DNA of 64,000 nucleotides, taken from a gamma proteobacterium SCGC AB-629-P17 (GTDB taxonomy: Bacteria; Pseudomonadota; Gammaproteobacteria; PS1; Pseudothioglobaceae). Below are positions 44,090 to 54,894 of the stretch, in pieces; the first letter of the stretch is position 1, and every line of letters begins with the position of its first letter. Where the stretch lies: NCBI GenBank assembly GCA_000372785.1, contig KB889758.1, positions 22,751 through 86,750 on the forward strand, written 5' to 3'. The notes beneath the pieces were generated by a model that worked only from the letters and a program-made list of their open reading frames with translations, was not told where the DNA came from and made no database searches. The position numbers were made by a program, and so were the translations under genes.

Positions 44090-45157
44090 ATGTGGCAAGG
44101 ATTTGTAGATTTTGTACATCAATGGGTACCATGGCTTGATGGTGGTCTCGCAGTTGTACTTCTCCTCCTCATCAAAGGCGTCGCACTAATATTGCCACTG
44201 ATTATTATGATGGCCTACATGACTTATGCTGAGCGCAAAGTGATTGGCTATATGCAGCTAAGAATTGGTCCAAACCGAGTCGGCCCAATTGGGCTATTGC
44301 AGCCATTTGCTGATGTATTCAAAATGATGTTTAAAGAAATCATTTTTCCAAGCAAGGCCAATATTTATTTATTTGTATTGGCACCGATATTAGCTTTTGT
44401 ACCAGCAATTGCAATCTGGGCAGTCATACCTCTGGGGCAAAACTTCTACATCACCAACTTGGACATCAGTCTGCTTTATGTTCTAGCGATTGGCTCTGTT
44501 GGTGTTTATGGCATCATCTTAGCGGGATGGGCTTCCAACTCAAAATACCCATTATTGGGGGCATTAAGAAGTGCCTCGTTATTGGTTTCATATGAAATTG
44601 TGATTGGATTTGTAGTTGTTACAGTGGTAATGGCAGCAAGCTCTGTAAATTTAAACGAAATCGTTTCAAGCCAGTCTGGCGGTATTTGGAATTGGTACTG
44701 GATCCCATTATTTCCAATGATGATTGTTTTCTGGATTTCTGCATTAACAGAAACGAACCGAGCTCCATTTGATGTCGTCGAAGGTGAATCAGAAATTGTC
44801 GGTGGTACTCATGTTGAGTATTCAGGTATGTGTTTTGCATTATTCTTTATGGCCGAATATATCAACATGATTATGATGGCAGCGCTCGCAGTATTGATGT
44901 TTTTTGGAGGTTGGCATTCTCCATTTGAAGGTGTGCCATATTTACAAGAATTCTTTACATTTGTGCCAGACATAGTATGGTTGCTTGGGAAAATGAGCTT
45001 CTTCCTGTTCCTTTATTTATGGATTAGGGCAACCTTCCCAAGATATCGTTATGACCAAATTATGCGTCTATGTTGGAAAGTGTTTTTACCGCTCACTATT
45101 GTTTGGATTATGGTTGTGGCTTTGATGACCCAACTTCATTTAGGACCTTGGTTCTAA
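44090..45157 (+). CDS. nuoH: NADH-quinone oxidoreductase subunit H
   Basis: 355 aa. [56 protein letters not shown]. Confidence 0.98.
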   Translation: MWQGFVDFVHQWVPWLDGGLAVVLLLLIKGVALILPLIIMMAYMTYAERKVIGYMQLRIGPNRVGPIGLLQPFADVFKMMFKEIIFPSKANIYLFVLAPILAFVPAIAIWAVIPLGQNFYITNLDISLLYVLAIGSVGVYGIILAGWASNSKYPLLGALRSASLLVSYEIVIGFVVVTVVMAASSVNLNEIVSSQSGGIWNWYWIPLFPMMIVFWISALTETNRAPFDVVEGESEIVGGTHVEYSGMCFALFFMAEYINMIMMAALAVLMFFGGWHSPFEGVPYLQEFFTFVPDIVWLLGKMSFFLFLYLWIRATFPRYRYDQIMRLCWKVFLPLTIVWIMVVALMTQLHLGPWF

Positions 45158-45171
45158 GGAGTAGATAAGTA

Positions 45172-45663
45172 ATGATTAATAAAATTAAAAAAATTATAAA
45201 AGATTTCGGGTTAAGTGAGATTCGTGCCGGGATGAAGATTACTGGAAAACAGTTAACCAATGACAAAATTACCGTTCAGTTTCCTGAAGAGCGGACACCG
45301 ATTTCGCCTAGGTTTAGAGGACTGCTTGCGTTGCGCCGATATCCTAATGGTGAAGAGCGTTGTATCGCTTGTAAATTGTGCGAGGCGGTGTGTCCTGCAA
45401 ATGCAATTACCATTGAGTCCGAGATGAGGGACGATGGAACACGCAGAACAACGCAATACGACATTGATTTATTTAAGTGCATTTTCTGTGGCTTTTGTGA
45501 AGAGGCTTGTCCAGTAGATGCCATCGTTGGGACCCACATCTTCGACTATGCATTTGAGTCTAGAGAGGGCAGTATCATTGACAAAGAAGGTTTGCTGGAG
45601 GTAGGTGATAAGCACGAAAAGGCTATCAGTAAAGCAAGACAAGAGGACTCAAAGTTCAGATAA
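45172..45663 (+). CDS. nuoI: NADH-quinone oxidoreductase subunit I
   Basis: 163 aa. Two 4Fe-4S motifs [12 protein letters not shown] and [12 protein letters not shown]. Confidence 0.98.
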   Translation: MINKIKKIIKDFGLSEIRAGMKITGKQLTNDKITVQFPEERTPISPRFRGLLALRRYPNGEERCIACKLCEAVCPANAITIESEMRDDGTRRTTQYDIDLFKCIFCGFCEEACPVDAIVGTHIFDYAFESREGSIIDKEGLLEVGDKHEKAISKARQEDSKFR

Positions 45664-45672
45664 AGGCTGATT

Positions 45673-46287
45673 ATGGAATTTTCATCAATTTTGTTTTATG
45701 TATTTGGTTTCTGCTTCGTTGCAAGTTCTGCGATGCTGGTAATTGCAAGGAATACACTGAAGGCGGCAATGCTTTTAATTTTGTCTTTCTTCAGTGTGGC
45801 AAGTTTATGGCTATTGTTAGAAGCTGAGTTTTTGGCAATCACATTGATTCTAGTCTACGTAGGCGCTGTCATGGTGCTTTTCTTGTTTGTAATAAAAATG
45901 CTTAATATTGATCAGTCAACGATTCGAGCAAAATTTACTACATATCTACCACTTGGAATCTTTGTTTCGATGGTTGTTATTGTCCAAATAGCACTTGTTT
46001 TAAGTGCTGGACAGTTTGATCTTGAAGCTGTTGAGGAGCCTGCTAGGCATGTTGCTGACTATAGCAATATCACTGAGTTGGCAAGTGATTTATATACCTC
46101 CTATGTCTACCCATTTGAGCTTGCAGCTGTCTTATTATTAATTGCGATCATTGCCGCCATTACCCTTGTGCACCGCAAAGAGAGCAGAAGTAAGAGGCAA
46201 AATATTTCTGAGCAGGTTAGTGTACAGGCATCAGACAGAGTGCGTTTGGCTTCCATTTCGTCATCCAAGTCCAAGGAGTCGAAATGA
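45673..46287 (+). CDS. nuoJ: NADH-quinone oxidoreductase subunit J
   Basis: 204 aa membrane protein. [29 protein letters not shown]. Confidence 0.96.
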   Translation: MEFSSILFYVFGFCFVASSAMLVIARNTLKAAMLLILSFFSVASLWLLLEAEFLAITLILVYVGAVMVLFLFVIKMLNIDQSTIRAKFTTYLPLGIFVSMVVIVQIALVLSAGQFDLEAVEEPARHVADYSNITELASDLYTSYVYPFELAAVLLLIAIIAAITLVHRKESRSKRQNISEQVSVQASDRVRLASISSSKSKESK

Positions 46288-46589
46288 TAGCACTTTCTGA
46301 TTATCTGATTTTGAGTGCCATTGTTTTTTGTATTGGTTTGGCGGGTATTTTTATCAACAGGACTAATATCATTATGTTATTGATGTGTGTTGAATTAATC
46401 CTTGCAGCAGTCAACACAAACTTTATTGCATTTTCTTATTACTCCTCAGATGTGGCGGGTCAGATATTTGTCTTCTTTATTTTGACTGTTGCAGCGGCGG
46501 AAGTTGCCATTGGTCTGGCTATTCTGACTTTGATGTACAGAAATCGTGGTTCGATCGATGTTGATGTGACCAATAGTTTGAAAGGCTAG
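46284..46589 (+). CDS. nuoK: NADH-quinone oxidoreductase subunit K
   Basis: 101 aa. [37 protein letters not shown]. Confidence 0.97.
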   Translation: MIALSDYLILSAIVFCIGLAGIFINRTNIIMLLMCVELILAAVNTNFIAFSYYSSDVAGQIFVFFILTVAAAEVAIGLAILTLMYRNRGSIDVDVTNSLKG

Positions 46590-46591
46590 TT

Positions 46592-48565
46592 ATGGAAAAT
46601 ATCTATTTAACAATTGTTCTAGCACCACTAATTGGTGCAATCATAGTTGGTCTTGCTGGTCACCGATTGGGTCGAACTTTGTCCCATTCTATTGCCATTT
46701 TTGGTGTTACAGTTTCAACGGTTTTGGCGCTTTATGTCTTCAATCATCATGTGCTTAAGGGGGCTGAAGTATTTAATGAAAATATCTATACCTGGATGCA
46801 GGTTGGTGGACTGAATATGAGTGTTGGCTTTCTTGTAGACAATCTAACATCGGTGATGTTGCTTGTAGTTTCATTTGTATCTTTAATGGTACATATTTAT
46901 ACGATTGGCTATATGCAAGAAGACGAAGGCTACACAAAGTTTTTCAGCTATATCTCTCTATTCACTTTTGCAATGTTTATGCTGGTGATCTCGAACAACT
47001 TTATGCAACTATTTTTTGGCTGGGAGGCTGTGGGTCTAGTTTCTTATCTTTTGATTGGTTTTTGGCACCATAAAGAATCAGCAGTTGAAGCAAGCCTAAA
47101 AGCTTTCCTAGTTAACAGAGTAGGAGATTTCGGTTTTCTTTTAGGGATAGCGGTTTTGCTAATGTTTTTCGGCACCTTGGATTACGTAGAAACATTTACC
47201 CTAGCTAATCAAGTAAATGGGCAAACAATCTTTGGAGATATTTCAGTAATTACAGTTATTTGTCTGCTGTTATTTGTAGGCGCTATGGGTAAATCAGCAC
47301 AAGTGCCATTGCATGTCTGGCTGCCAGGCTCAATGGAAGGTCCGACACCTATTTCAGCTTTGATCCATGCGGCAACTATGGTTACGGCTGGAATTTTTAT
47401 GGTCTCACGTATGTCGCCTATTTTCGAACTCAGTGATGTGGCATTAACCGTTGTGATGGTGGTTGGAGCGATTACGGCAATATTCATGGGATTGCTGGGT
47501 ATCGTTCAGAATGATATCAAGCGTGTTGTCGCATACTCAACACTTTCTCAGTTAGGATACATGACTGTAGCCTTAGGTGTTAGTGCATACTCTGTCGCTA
47601 TTTTTCACCTGATGACACATGCTTTCTTCAAAGCTTTATTGTTCTTGGCTGCGGGTTCAGTGATTGTTGCCTTGCACCATGAACAAGATATCCGAAAAAT
47701 GGGTGCACTCAGAAAGAAAATGCCAATTACTTATTTCACGGCTTTGATAGGAACGCTTGCGTTGATTGGCTTCCCAGGTTTTGCAGGTTTTTATTCAAAA
47801 GATATGATTATTGAAGCGGTTCATTTCTCCAATCTACCGTTCGCTGATTGGGTTTATTGTGCGGTTGTTTTCGGTGTGTTTATTACAGCTTTCTACTCGT
47901 TACGTATGTTTTTTATTGTGTTCCATGGTGAATCTCGTCTTGACCAACATACCGAAGAGCATGTCCACGAAACTGCGTTATCGATTACCGTGCCACTAAT
48001 TGTTTTGGCTGTACCTTCTGTAATTATTGGGTATTTAACAATTGAACCGATGTTGTTCACGGGCTGGTTAGAAAACTCTATTTATATTGACGCTAGCGCG
48101 CATGGCTCTGTAGCAGCTCTGAAGGAGCATTTCCATTCAGCCTTTAGCTTGATGCTTCATGCAATTGTCACTGTTCCTTTCTGGATGATGGTTGGTGGTA
48201 GTTTGGCTGCTTGGTTATTTTCGCTTTATCGAACAGATTGGGCGAAGAAAATTCAAGAACGTTTCCATCGTACAAACTACGTGCTGGAATCGCTTTACGG
48301 CTTTGACCGTTTGAATGATATTGTCTTCGTCAAGGGTTCCAGAAAGCTTGGCGAATTTTTGTGGCGGGTTTCGGATATGACAATCATTGACCAAATTGTA
48401 GTTAATGGCAGTGCAAGATTAATGCGTTTTATGGGTTCGGTTATTCGGCCCGTTCAAACTGGCTACCTTTATCATTACGCCTTTTTTATGATTATTGGTC
48501 TAATGCTTGTTTTAACTTGGGCTCTTGTTGTTAACGAAAACCCGCTCATTCAATTAGGTTCATAG
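46592..48565 (+). CDS. nuoL: NADH-quinone oxidoreductase subunit L
   Basis: 657 aa. FFGWEAVGLVSYLLIGFWHHKESAVEASLKAFLVNRVGDFGFLLG. Confidence 0.98.
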   Translation: MENIYLTIVLAPLIGAIIVGLAGHRLGRTLSHSIAIFGVTVSTVLALYVFNHHVLKGAEVFNENIYTWMQVGGLNMSVGFLVDNLTSVMLLVVSFVSLMVHIYTIGYMQEDEGYTKFFSYISLFTFAMFMLVISNNFMQLFFGWEAVGLVSYLLIGFWHHKESAVEASLKAFLVNRVGDFGFLLGIAVLLMFFGTLDYVETFTLANQVNGQTIFGDISVITVICLLLFVGAMGKSAQVPLHVWLPGSMEGPTPISALIHAATMVTAGIFMVSRMSPIFELSDVALTVVMVVGAITAIFMGLLGIVQNDIKRVVAYSTLSQLGYMTVALGVSAYSVAIFHLMTHAFFKALLFLAAGSVIVALHHEQDIRKMGALRKKMPITYFTALIGTLALIGFPGFAGFYSKDMIIEAVHFSNLPFADWVYCAVVFGVFITAFYSLRMFFIVFHGESRLDQHTEEHVHETALSITVPLIVLAVPSVIIGYLTIEPMLFTGWLENSIYIDASAHGSVAALKEHFHSAFSLMLHAIVTVPFWMMVGGSLAAWLFSLYRTDWAKKIQERFHRTNYVLESLYGFDRLNDIVFVKGSRKLGEFLWRVSDMTIIDQIVVNGSARLMRFMGSVIRPVQTGYLYHYAFFMIIGLMLVLTWALVVNENPLIQLGS

Positions 48566-48566
48566 T

Positions 48567-50114
48567 ATGGAGTCGATACTTAGTTTGTTAATTTGGTTGC
48601 CAATAGTGGGAGGCGTCTCAGTCCTAGTTATTGGAAACAGTCGAAGTAATTTAGCCCGCTGGGCCAGTGTCGCAGTTTCAATTATTGTGTTTTCGTTGTC
48701 ATTGAATCTTTGGACTGGCTTTGACACCTCAACCCAAGGAATGCAGTTTGTTGAAAACACTGTCTGGATATCTCAGTTTGATATCAACTACCATATTGGT
48801 ATTGACGGTATTTCAATGCTCCTTATCTTATTAACGACTTTATCAACCTTCTTGGTCATCATCGCTGGTTGGCAAGTTATTCAAAATAGAGCGGCTGACT
48901 ATATGGCAGCATTTTTGATAATGGAGGGTGTTATTATTGGCGTATTCTCTTCGCTGGACGCAATACTGTTCTATGTTTTTTGGGAAGCATCACTCATACC
49001 AATGCTGCTCATTATTGGTATTTGGGGTGGTCAGAATCGCGTTTATGCTGCAATTAAATTTTTCCTTTATACATTTCTAGGTTCGGTATTAATGCTGGTG
49101 TCACTAATATACATGTACATCCAAGGTGGTTCGTTCTCTTTGGATGCGCTTAATGAGTTGCCGTTGACACTCACTGAGCAAAGTTGGATTTTTTGGGCAT
49201 TTTTCTTAGCATTTGCAGTCAAAGTGCCAATGTTTCCGGTGCACACTTGGCTGCCTGATGCGCATGTGCAAGCACCAACCGGTGGATCGGTCATATTAGC
49301 TGCAATTATGTTGAAGATGGGTGGTTACGGTTTTTTCCGTTTCTCATTACCCATAACACCTGACGCTTCATCAGAGTTTGCAATGGTAGTGATTGTTCTT
49401 TCATTGATTGCAATTGTCTATATTGGTTTTGTTGCACTTGTGCAGAAAGACATGAAGAAGCTTATTGCCTATTCCTCTATTTCTCATATGGGTTTTGTGA
49501 CATTAGGTGTTTTCGCACTATTCTCAGTTGTTAAGATGGGTACAGATGGTCAAATTCACTCGATAGCTGGTGGTAGCCTTGAAAGTGTTTACCTTGGCCT
49601 TGAAGGCGCAATGATTCAAATGATATCTCACGGTTTTATTTCAGCGGCACTGTTTTTGGTTGTTGGTGTTCTTTATGAAAGACTACATTCAAGAGAAATT
49701 TCTAGCTACGGTGGTGTGATTAATTCAATGCCAAAATTTACTGGCTTTGCAGTCTTGTTTGCCCTTGCAAATGCAGGTCTTCCAGGTACTTCAGGCTTTG
49801 TAGGTGAGTTCATGGTAATTCTAAGTTCGCTTCAAGCAAATTTCTGGTACGCCTTCTTTGCGGCAATGACTTTAATAGTCGGAGCAGCGTACACATTGTG
49901 GATGGTGAAGAGAGTTTTCTGGGGGCCTATAGTGAATTCAGATGTTAGTACCTTAAATGATATTAATACAAGAGAGTTTTTTATATTGGGGGTTCTGGCA
50001 GTAGCTGTCTTAGCTGTTGGTGTCTATCCTCAACCTTTGATTGAAGTGATGCATGTTTCAATGGTTCACCTTCTTGAACAAGCACTCACAACCAAACTAC
50101 CGGTGGCATTATGA
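48567..50114 (+). CDS. nuoM: NADH-quinone oxidoreductase subunit M
   Basis: 515 aa. FPVHTWLPDAHVQAPTGGSVILAAIMLKMGGYGFFRFSLP. Confidence 0.98.
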   Translation: MESILSLLIWLPIVGGVSVLVIGNSRSNLARWASVAVSIIVFSLSLNLWTGFDTSTQGMQFVENTVWISQFDINYHIGIDGISMLLILLTTLSTFLVIIAGWQVIQNRAADYMAAFLIMEGVIIGVFSSLDAILFYVFWEASLIPMLLIIGIWGGQNRVYAAIKFFLYTFLGSVLMLVSLIYMYIQGGSFSLDALNELPLTLTEQSWIFWAFFLAFAVKVPMFPVHTWLPDAHVQAPTGGSVILAAIMLKMGGYGFFRFSLPITPDASSEFAMVVIVLSLIAIVYIGFVALVQKDMKKLIAYSSISHMGFVTLGVFALFSVVKMGTDGQIHSIAGGSLESVYLGLEGAMIQMISHGFISAALFLVVGVLYERLHSREISSYGGVINSMPKFTGFAVLFALANAGLPGTSGFVGEFMVILSSLQANFWYAFFAAMTLIVGAAYTLWMVKRVFWGPIVNSDVSTLNDINTREFFILGVLAVAVLAVGVYPQPLIEVMHVSMVHLLEQALTTKLPVAL

Positions 50115-51559
50115 TAGATTATCAATTCAATACTGCCGACTTGTTTTTTGCGCTTCCAGAGTTGTTTATGGTAGCTGCTATTGCATTAATATTGCTACTT
50201 GACTTGTTTGTTTCTGAGCGCTTCCAAAATCTTACTTATTACTTAACTCAATCCACATTAGCGATTACTGGCTACTTAGCATTTAATCTAATCGGTGAAT
50301 CGGCAATTATTTTTGATGGCACTTTTGTACTTGACACTATCGGCTCTTATTTCAAAGTCTTTATGATGGTCTTTAGTATAGTAGCTTTGGTTTATTCTCG
50401 ATATTATTTAAGGGCACATAGTTTATTGAAAGGTGAATACTTTATTCTATCTCTGCTCTCAGTGCTTGGCATGATGGTTATGGTTTCTGCCCACAGTATG
50501 CTGACGATTTACTTAGGCTTAGAGATTATGTCATTGTCTTTGTACACACTTATAGCGATCGCTAGAGATCGAGCTGTCGCAGTAGAGGCGGCGTTAAAGT
50601 ATTTTGTTCTTGGTGCAATCGCGTCAGGTTTGCTTCTTTATGGCATGTCGATGATTTATGGTATTACAGGCAGTCTAGATATTAGTCAAATTGCGGCATT
50701 TGCAACGGCTACAAACTTGAATTCTGAGCAAGTACTTATTCTTAACTTTGGCTTAGTATTCTTAGTAATTGGTGTTGCATTCAAATTCGGTGCTGTTCCA
50801 TTTCATATGTGGGTACCGGATGTTTATCAGGGCGCACCAACTTCAGTCACAATGTTTTTATCCACTGTGCCGAAGATTGCTGCAACCGCTATGTTTGTTC
50901 GCCTACTTATTGATGGTTTAGGCGCGCTGCAAGCTTATTGGGCAGATTTGTTCATGATTCTTGCGATTCTTTCTATCGGCTTAGGTTCATTAGTTGCCTT
51001 GATGCAGACAAATATAAAACGCTTGTTGGCGTACTCAACTATTTCGCATATTGGTTTTATTTTGCTTGGTTTTATAACCGGTGTCGTTGAAGGTTATGGT
51101 GCTGCTGCCTTTTATGTTTTAGCTTATGTATTAATGAGTTTGACAGCTTTTGGGATTATTATTGTTTTGAATAAAAAAGGATTTGAGGCAGATCAAATTG
51201 TTGACTTTAGGGGCTTGAGCAAACACTCACCGTGGTTTGCTTTGTTAATGCTATTTGTTATGCTTTCAATGGCTGGCGTGCCTCCATTTATTGGCTTCTA
51301 TTCTAAGTTGTTTATTCTTCAGCAAGTCGTTTCAGCAGGTTATGTTTATTTGGCGGTTGCTGCTGTTGTATTTGCTGTAATCAGTGCATATTACTACCTT
51401 CAAATTATCAAAACAATGTACTTTGATGATGCTGAAAAAGAAATTACAGTATCAGCGCCCATGGATATGCGCATTATTCTTTCCATCAATGGAGCTTTGA
51501 TTCTAGTTCTTGGTTTAATGCCAAGCTACTGGATGGAGTTGGCCATTTCTTTGTTTTAA
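50111..51559 (+). CDS. nuoN: NADH-quinone oxidoreductase subunit N
   Basis: 482 aa. PFHMWVPDVYQGAPTSVTMFLSTVPKIAA. Confidence 0.98.
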   Translation: MIDYQFNTADLFFALPELFMVAAIALILLLDLFVSERFQNLTYYLTQSTLAITGYLAFNLIGESAIIFDGTFVLDTIGSYFKVFMMVFSIVALVYSRYYLRAHSLLKGEYFILSLLSVLGMMVMVSAHSMLTIYLGLEIMSLSLYTLIAIARDRAVAVEAALKYFVLGAIASGLLLYGMSMIYGITGSLDISQIAAFATATNLNSEQVLILNFGLVFLVIGVAFKFGAVPFHMWVPDVYQGAPTSVTMFLSTVPKIAATAMFVRLLIDGLGALQAYWADLFMILAILSIGLGSLVALMQTNIKRLLAYSTISHIGFILLGFITGVVEGYGAAAFYVLAYVLMSLTAFGIIIVLNKKGFEADQIVDFRGLSKHSPWFALLMLFVMLSMAGVPPFIGFYSKLFILQQVVSAGYVYLAVAAVVFAVISAYYYLQIIKTMYFDDAEKEITVSAPMDMRIILSINGALILVLGLMPSYWMELAISLF

Positions 51560-51664
51560 AAAATCAAGCATCATTAGCCAAATTGCCTAAGTAGTTTAGG
51601 AGCGCGTTAAGAGTCAACTATAAATCACAGAGTTTATAATGAAAGTATTTATAGAGATTGATCA

Positions 51665-52381
51665 ATGATTGTTGCGCATAGAGGTGCTTCCGAAGATGCA
51701 CCTGAAAATACTCTTGAGGCATTTCGCTTAGCTTGGTTGCAGAACGCTGATGCGATTGAGGGTGATTTTCGTCTTACTAAAGATGGGCAGATTGTCTGTA
51801 TTCATGACGAGGATACTTCTCGCACCTGTGGTGAAAAAATGATTGTTGCAGAAAGCACTTATGCTGAATTAAGTCAGCTCGATGCATCTGCACACTTTAA
51901 AGGTGATTTAGCTCCTCAGTCAATCCCCCTACTTAGCGAAGTCTTTAAAACAATAACTAACAATAAAGGTATTTATATCGAGATTAAATGTGGTCCTGAA
52001 ATCGTCCCTACTCTTATCAATTTGATAATAGATTCGGATCTTCGAAAGGAACAAATTTCAATCATGGCATTTGATAATCAAGTGATTAGAGCCTTTAAAT
52101 CAATTGCGCCTCATATTAAAGCGTTTTGGTTATATGACGTGAATGAGCCAGTCAGCATCTACGAGCTTCTAGATACTTTAGAAGATATTAAGGCAGATGG
52201 TCTTGGCTCGAACAATACAAGCTCTAAAGAGCTTGTTAACAGTATATCCAAAGCTGGTTTTGAGTACCACTCATGGACTATTGATGACAACCAAGTTGCT
52301 GAACAATTACTGAAGTGGGGGGCGGCTTCAATTACAACAAACCAGCCAAGCTATTTAAGGCAACAGCTTTCTAGTAATTAA
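51665..52381 (+). CDS. Glycerophosphodiester phosphodiesterase family protein
   Basis: 238 aa. IVAHRGASEDAPENTLEAFRLAW, IEGDFRLTKDGQIVCIHDEDTSRT, IYIEIK. Confidence 0.93.
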   Translation: MIVAHRGASEDAPENTLEAFRLAWLQNADAIEGDFRLTKDGQIVCIHDEDTSRTCGEKMIVAESTYAELSQLDASAHFKGDLAPQSIPLLSEVFKTITNNKGIYIEIKCGPEIVPTLINLIIDSDLRKEQISIMAFDNQVIRAFKSIAPHIKAFWLYDVNEPVSIYELLDTLEDIKADGLGSNNTSSKELVNSISKAGFEYHSWTIDDNQVAEQLLKWGAASITTNQPSYLRQQLSSN

Positions 52382-52390
52382 ATTTACTTC

Positions 52391-52418
52391 TTGACGATAA
52401 CTCTTAATGGGTTATAAA
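52391..52418 (+). promoter_or_regulatory. Putative sigma70-type promoter for the DMT/Rieske/GloA/cupin gene run
   Basis: TTGACG-N16-TATAAA, 38 bp upstream of the ATG at 52456. Confidence 0.55.
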
Positions 52419-52455
52419 ATGCAGGCTTTCATTTCAAGGCAAATTTGTGTTTTCA

Positions 52456-53322
52456 ATGAGCCATAAATTTTCTACAAATGTACTTGCAGCAATAATCTCA
52501 GCTTTTAGCTTCTCGCTTGCAGCGGCAGCTGTTCCATACTTTTATAAAGTAGGAGGTAGCGTTTTCTTGTTGCTTGGTGTGCGTTATATTTTCACTCTAT
52601 CTTTGTCGAGCGTTTTAGATAAGTCACCCAAAAAACAAAAAACTAAGGAAGCTCGAATACGGTTAGTGTTAATTAGCATATTTCAAGCAATATTTGTTGG
52701 CTCATACATGTATTCCATCAAACTAATCCCTTTAAGTTTGGCTGTGGTTGTAATTTACACGTTCCCAATCATTACTTTTTTCGCTAATTCATTAATTAGG
52801 AGTAGGTCAATTGATGTATTGTCGATTTTGGCTCTATTAGCTTCTTTGCTGGGCATATGGGTGATGGTTCAGAGTGAAACTAGTGACTGGAATTTGTGGG
52901 GTGTTTTTTGGGGTTTGTTTGCATCAGTTGCACAGAGTTTTGTTAATATTCTCTCTCGTCACGAGAGTGTGAGCCCAGGGTGGGACTTAATTAAATATAT
53001 TATGGTGTTGCCTACAACGGTTTTTGTAATAATTTATTTTATGACCACTGCAGCACCAATAGCATCACTAACTGCACCGATGTTAATGTGGAGTCTTGCT
53101 TCAGCTATCGGTATGACTGGTGGTTTTTACTTTTTCTTTCACTCTATTGCAAAAATTGGTCCTGTTCGCACGGCTAATGTGATGTACATGGAGCCAGTTT
53201 TTACTATCATTCTTGGCGTTGTGTTGTTGCAAAATGTACTCGGCTATTCTCAGTGGATAGGCATGCTAATAATTTTGTTAGCTACAATTTCTCTTGAGCG
53301 ATGGGGTAAAAAATATGATTAA
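52456..53322 (+). CDS. EamA/DMT superfamily transporter
   Basis: ~10 hydrophobic segments. PLSLAVVVIYTFPIITF and YMEPVFTIILGVVLL repeats. ATG at 52456; a GTG lies at 52447. Confidence 0.88.
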   Translation: MSHKFSTNVLAAIISAFSFSLAAAAVPYFYKVGGSVFLLLGVRYIFTLSLSSVLDKSPKKQKTKEARIRLVLISIFQAIFVGSYMYSIKLIPLSLAVVVIYTFPIITFFANSLIRSRSIDVLSILALLASLLGIWVMVQSETSDWNLWGVFWGLFASVAQSFVNILSRHESVSPGWDLIKYIMVLPTTVFVIIYFMTTAAPIASLTAPMLMWSLASAIGMTGGFYFFFHSIAKIGPVRTANVMYMEPVFTIILGVVLLQNVLGYSQWIGMLIILLATISLERWGKKYD

Positions 53323-53337
53323 ATTTAAGGTGTCATT

Positions 53338-54450
53338 ATGAATGAAAGAATAGACATTTTATTATCAAAATTTTTGAAGAGCAGCGTGCCTGCTCATGGT
53401 CTTCCTGCTGTAGCTTATAATGATTCTGAGTTCTGGGAAATTGAGTCCGAAACCGTATTTACTCAGAATTGGGTTTTTGTGGGATTTGTTCATGAACTCA
53501 AAAAGCCTGGTGATGTTATTACATTTTCGGTTGCCGGCCAACCCTTAGTCCTTATTAAGAACAAGCTTGGTGAAATTAATGCCTTTCATAATGCCTGTAG
53601 ACACCGTTGCCTGAAATTGGTTGATGAGCCAAAAAATGTGGGGACTAAGTTGCGTTGCCCGTATCATTCTTGGACTTATAATTTGGATGGGGAACTTTGT
53701 GCAACTCCTTTTTTTGCTGGAGAAGAGCATCAGGTTGAGGGTTTTGAGTTTTCTGAAAATGGCCTCAAACCAGTAAGAATGGCTATCTGGCATGACTGGA
53801 TTTTCGTTAACCTTAATGCCGATGCGCCAGAATTTGAGGAGTATTCAGCGCCCTTGATTAGGTATTTTGATGATATCAACTTTGAACAAGTTAAACCAGT
53901 TGCGACACTTGATTTTGGTGAAATTTCAACCAACTGGAAGTTTCTAATGGAAAACTATATTGAGCCTTACCATGTTCAGTTCGTTCATCGTACGACAACA
54001 AATCAACCACTCAAAGACCATTACACTATCGTTGACGATGTCTGTTTAGGGAGCGCTGTTGAACTGGATGAAGAAGACAAAGTAAAAGGCAGCCTTTCTG
54101 TGAGTTCACGCTACCTCACACTATTTCCTAACTTTATTATTGGTCGATATTTCCCTGACCAGATTGGTGTCTACTTGAATGTTCCAGTTGACTCAGGGCA
54201 CACTCAGCAGAAAAGAGTTATCTATACGACTGAGGGGCAAACTCTATCAAAAGAAGACGTTGATGCAGTGAAAAAATTATGGTGGGATGTTCATAAAGAA
54301 GACCATGCAATTTGCGAAAGAATGCAACTCGGTCGTGCCTCACCAGTAGCAAAGGAAGGTGGCTTTCTTTCGCCTCATTGGGAGAATAGCGTTCGTGCAT
54401 TCCAGACAATGATCGCAGAGGCTGTAATGAAAAAATCAAAAAACATTTAA
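53338..54450 (+). CDS. Rieske non-heme iron oxygenase alpha subunit (quaternary-ammonium / carnitine- or betaine-type oxygenase-like)
   Basis: 370 aa. Rieske CRHRCLKL...CPYHSWTYNLDGEL; mononuclear Fe motif NWKFLMENYIEPYHVQFVH. Confidence 0.88.
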   Translation: MNERIDILLSKFLKSSVPAHGLPAVAYNDSEFWEIESETVFTQNWVFVGFVHELKKPGDVITFSVAGQPLVLIKNKLGEINAFHNACRHRCLKLVDEPKNVGTKLRCPYHSWTYNLDGELCATPFFAGEEHQVEGFEFSENGLKPVRMAIWHDWIFVNLNADAPEFEEYSAPLIRYFDDINFEQVKPVATLDFGEISTNWKFLMENYIEPYHVQFVHRTTTNQPLKDHYTIVDDVCLGSAVELDEEDKVKGSLSVSSRYLTLFPNFIIGRYFPDQIGVYLNVPVDSGHTQQKRVIYTTEGQTLSKEDVDAVKKLWWDVHKEDHAICERMQLGRASPVAKEGGFLSPHWENSVRAFQTMIAEAVMKKSKNI

Positions 54451-54460
54451 AGGAGGACAT

Positions 54461-54886
54461 ATGTCTACTGAAAGTAATGATAATGGCTATAGACTAGCTC
54501 ACACAATGATAAGAGTTCTAGACCTAGAAAAATCAATCCATTTTTATTGTGACATTCTGGGTATGCAAGTCTTGAGAAGAACTGATTATCCGGGTGGCAG
54601 CTACACCAATGCATTTGTGGGCTATGGACCCGAAACTGAATTTCCAGCATTGGAGTTGACACATAACTGGGGTCAAAAGGAGCATTATGACAAGGGTAAT
54701 GGCTGGGGTCATATCTGTATCGAAACACCTGACGTTTATAAAGCTGTTGAAGACCTCGAAGCCCAAGGAGCAAAGATTATCAGTCCAGCTAAACCAATGA
54801 ATGCTGGAACCCGTATCCTTGCATTTATAGAAGATCCGGACGGTTATGTTGTTGAATTGAATGAAAAACTTAACTTAACTCAATAA
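54461..54886 (+). CDS. VOC family protein, lactoylglutathione lyase (GloA)-like
   Basis: 141 aa. HTMIRVLDLEKSIHFYCDILGMQVLRR, FVGYGPETEFPALELTHNWG, FIEDPDGYVVELNE. Confidence 0.88.
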   Translation: MSTESNDNGYRLAHTMIRVLDLEKSIHFYCDILGMQVLRRTDYPGGSYTNAFVGYGPETEFPALELTHNWGQKEHYDKGNGWGHICIETPDVYKAVEDLEAQGAKIISPAKPMNAGTRILAFIEDPDGYVVELNEKLNLTQ

Positions 54887-54894
54887 GGAAAATC

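Noticed and set aside
51586-51600. CCTAA-GTAGT-TTAGG hairpin after nuoN as a terminator
   Set aside because: Stem is only 5 bp and AT-rich with no T-tract; not enough to call a terminator.
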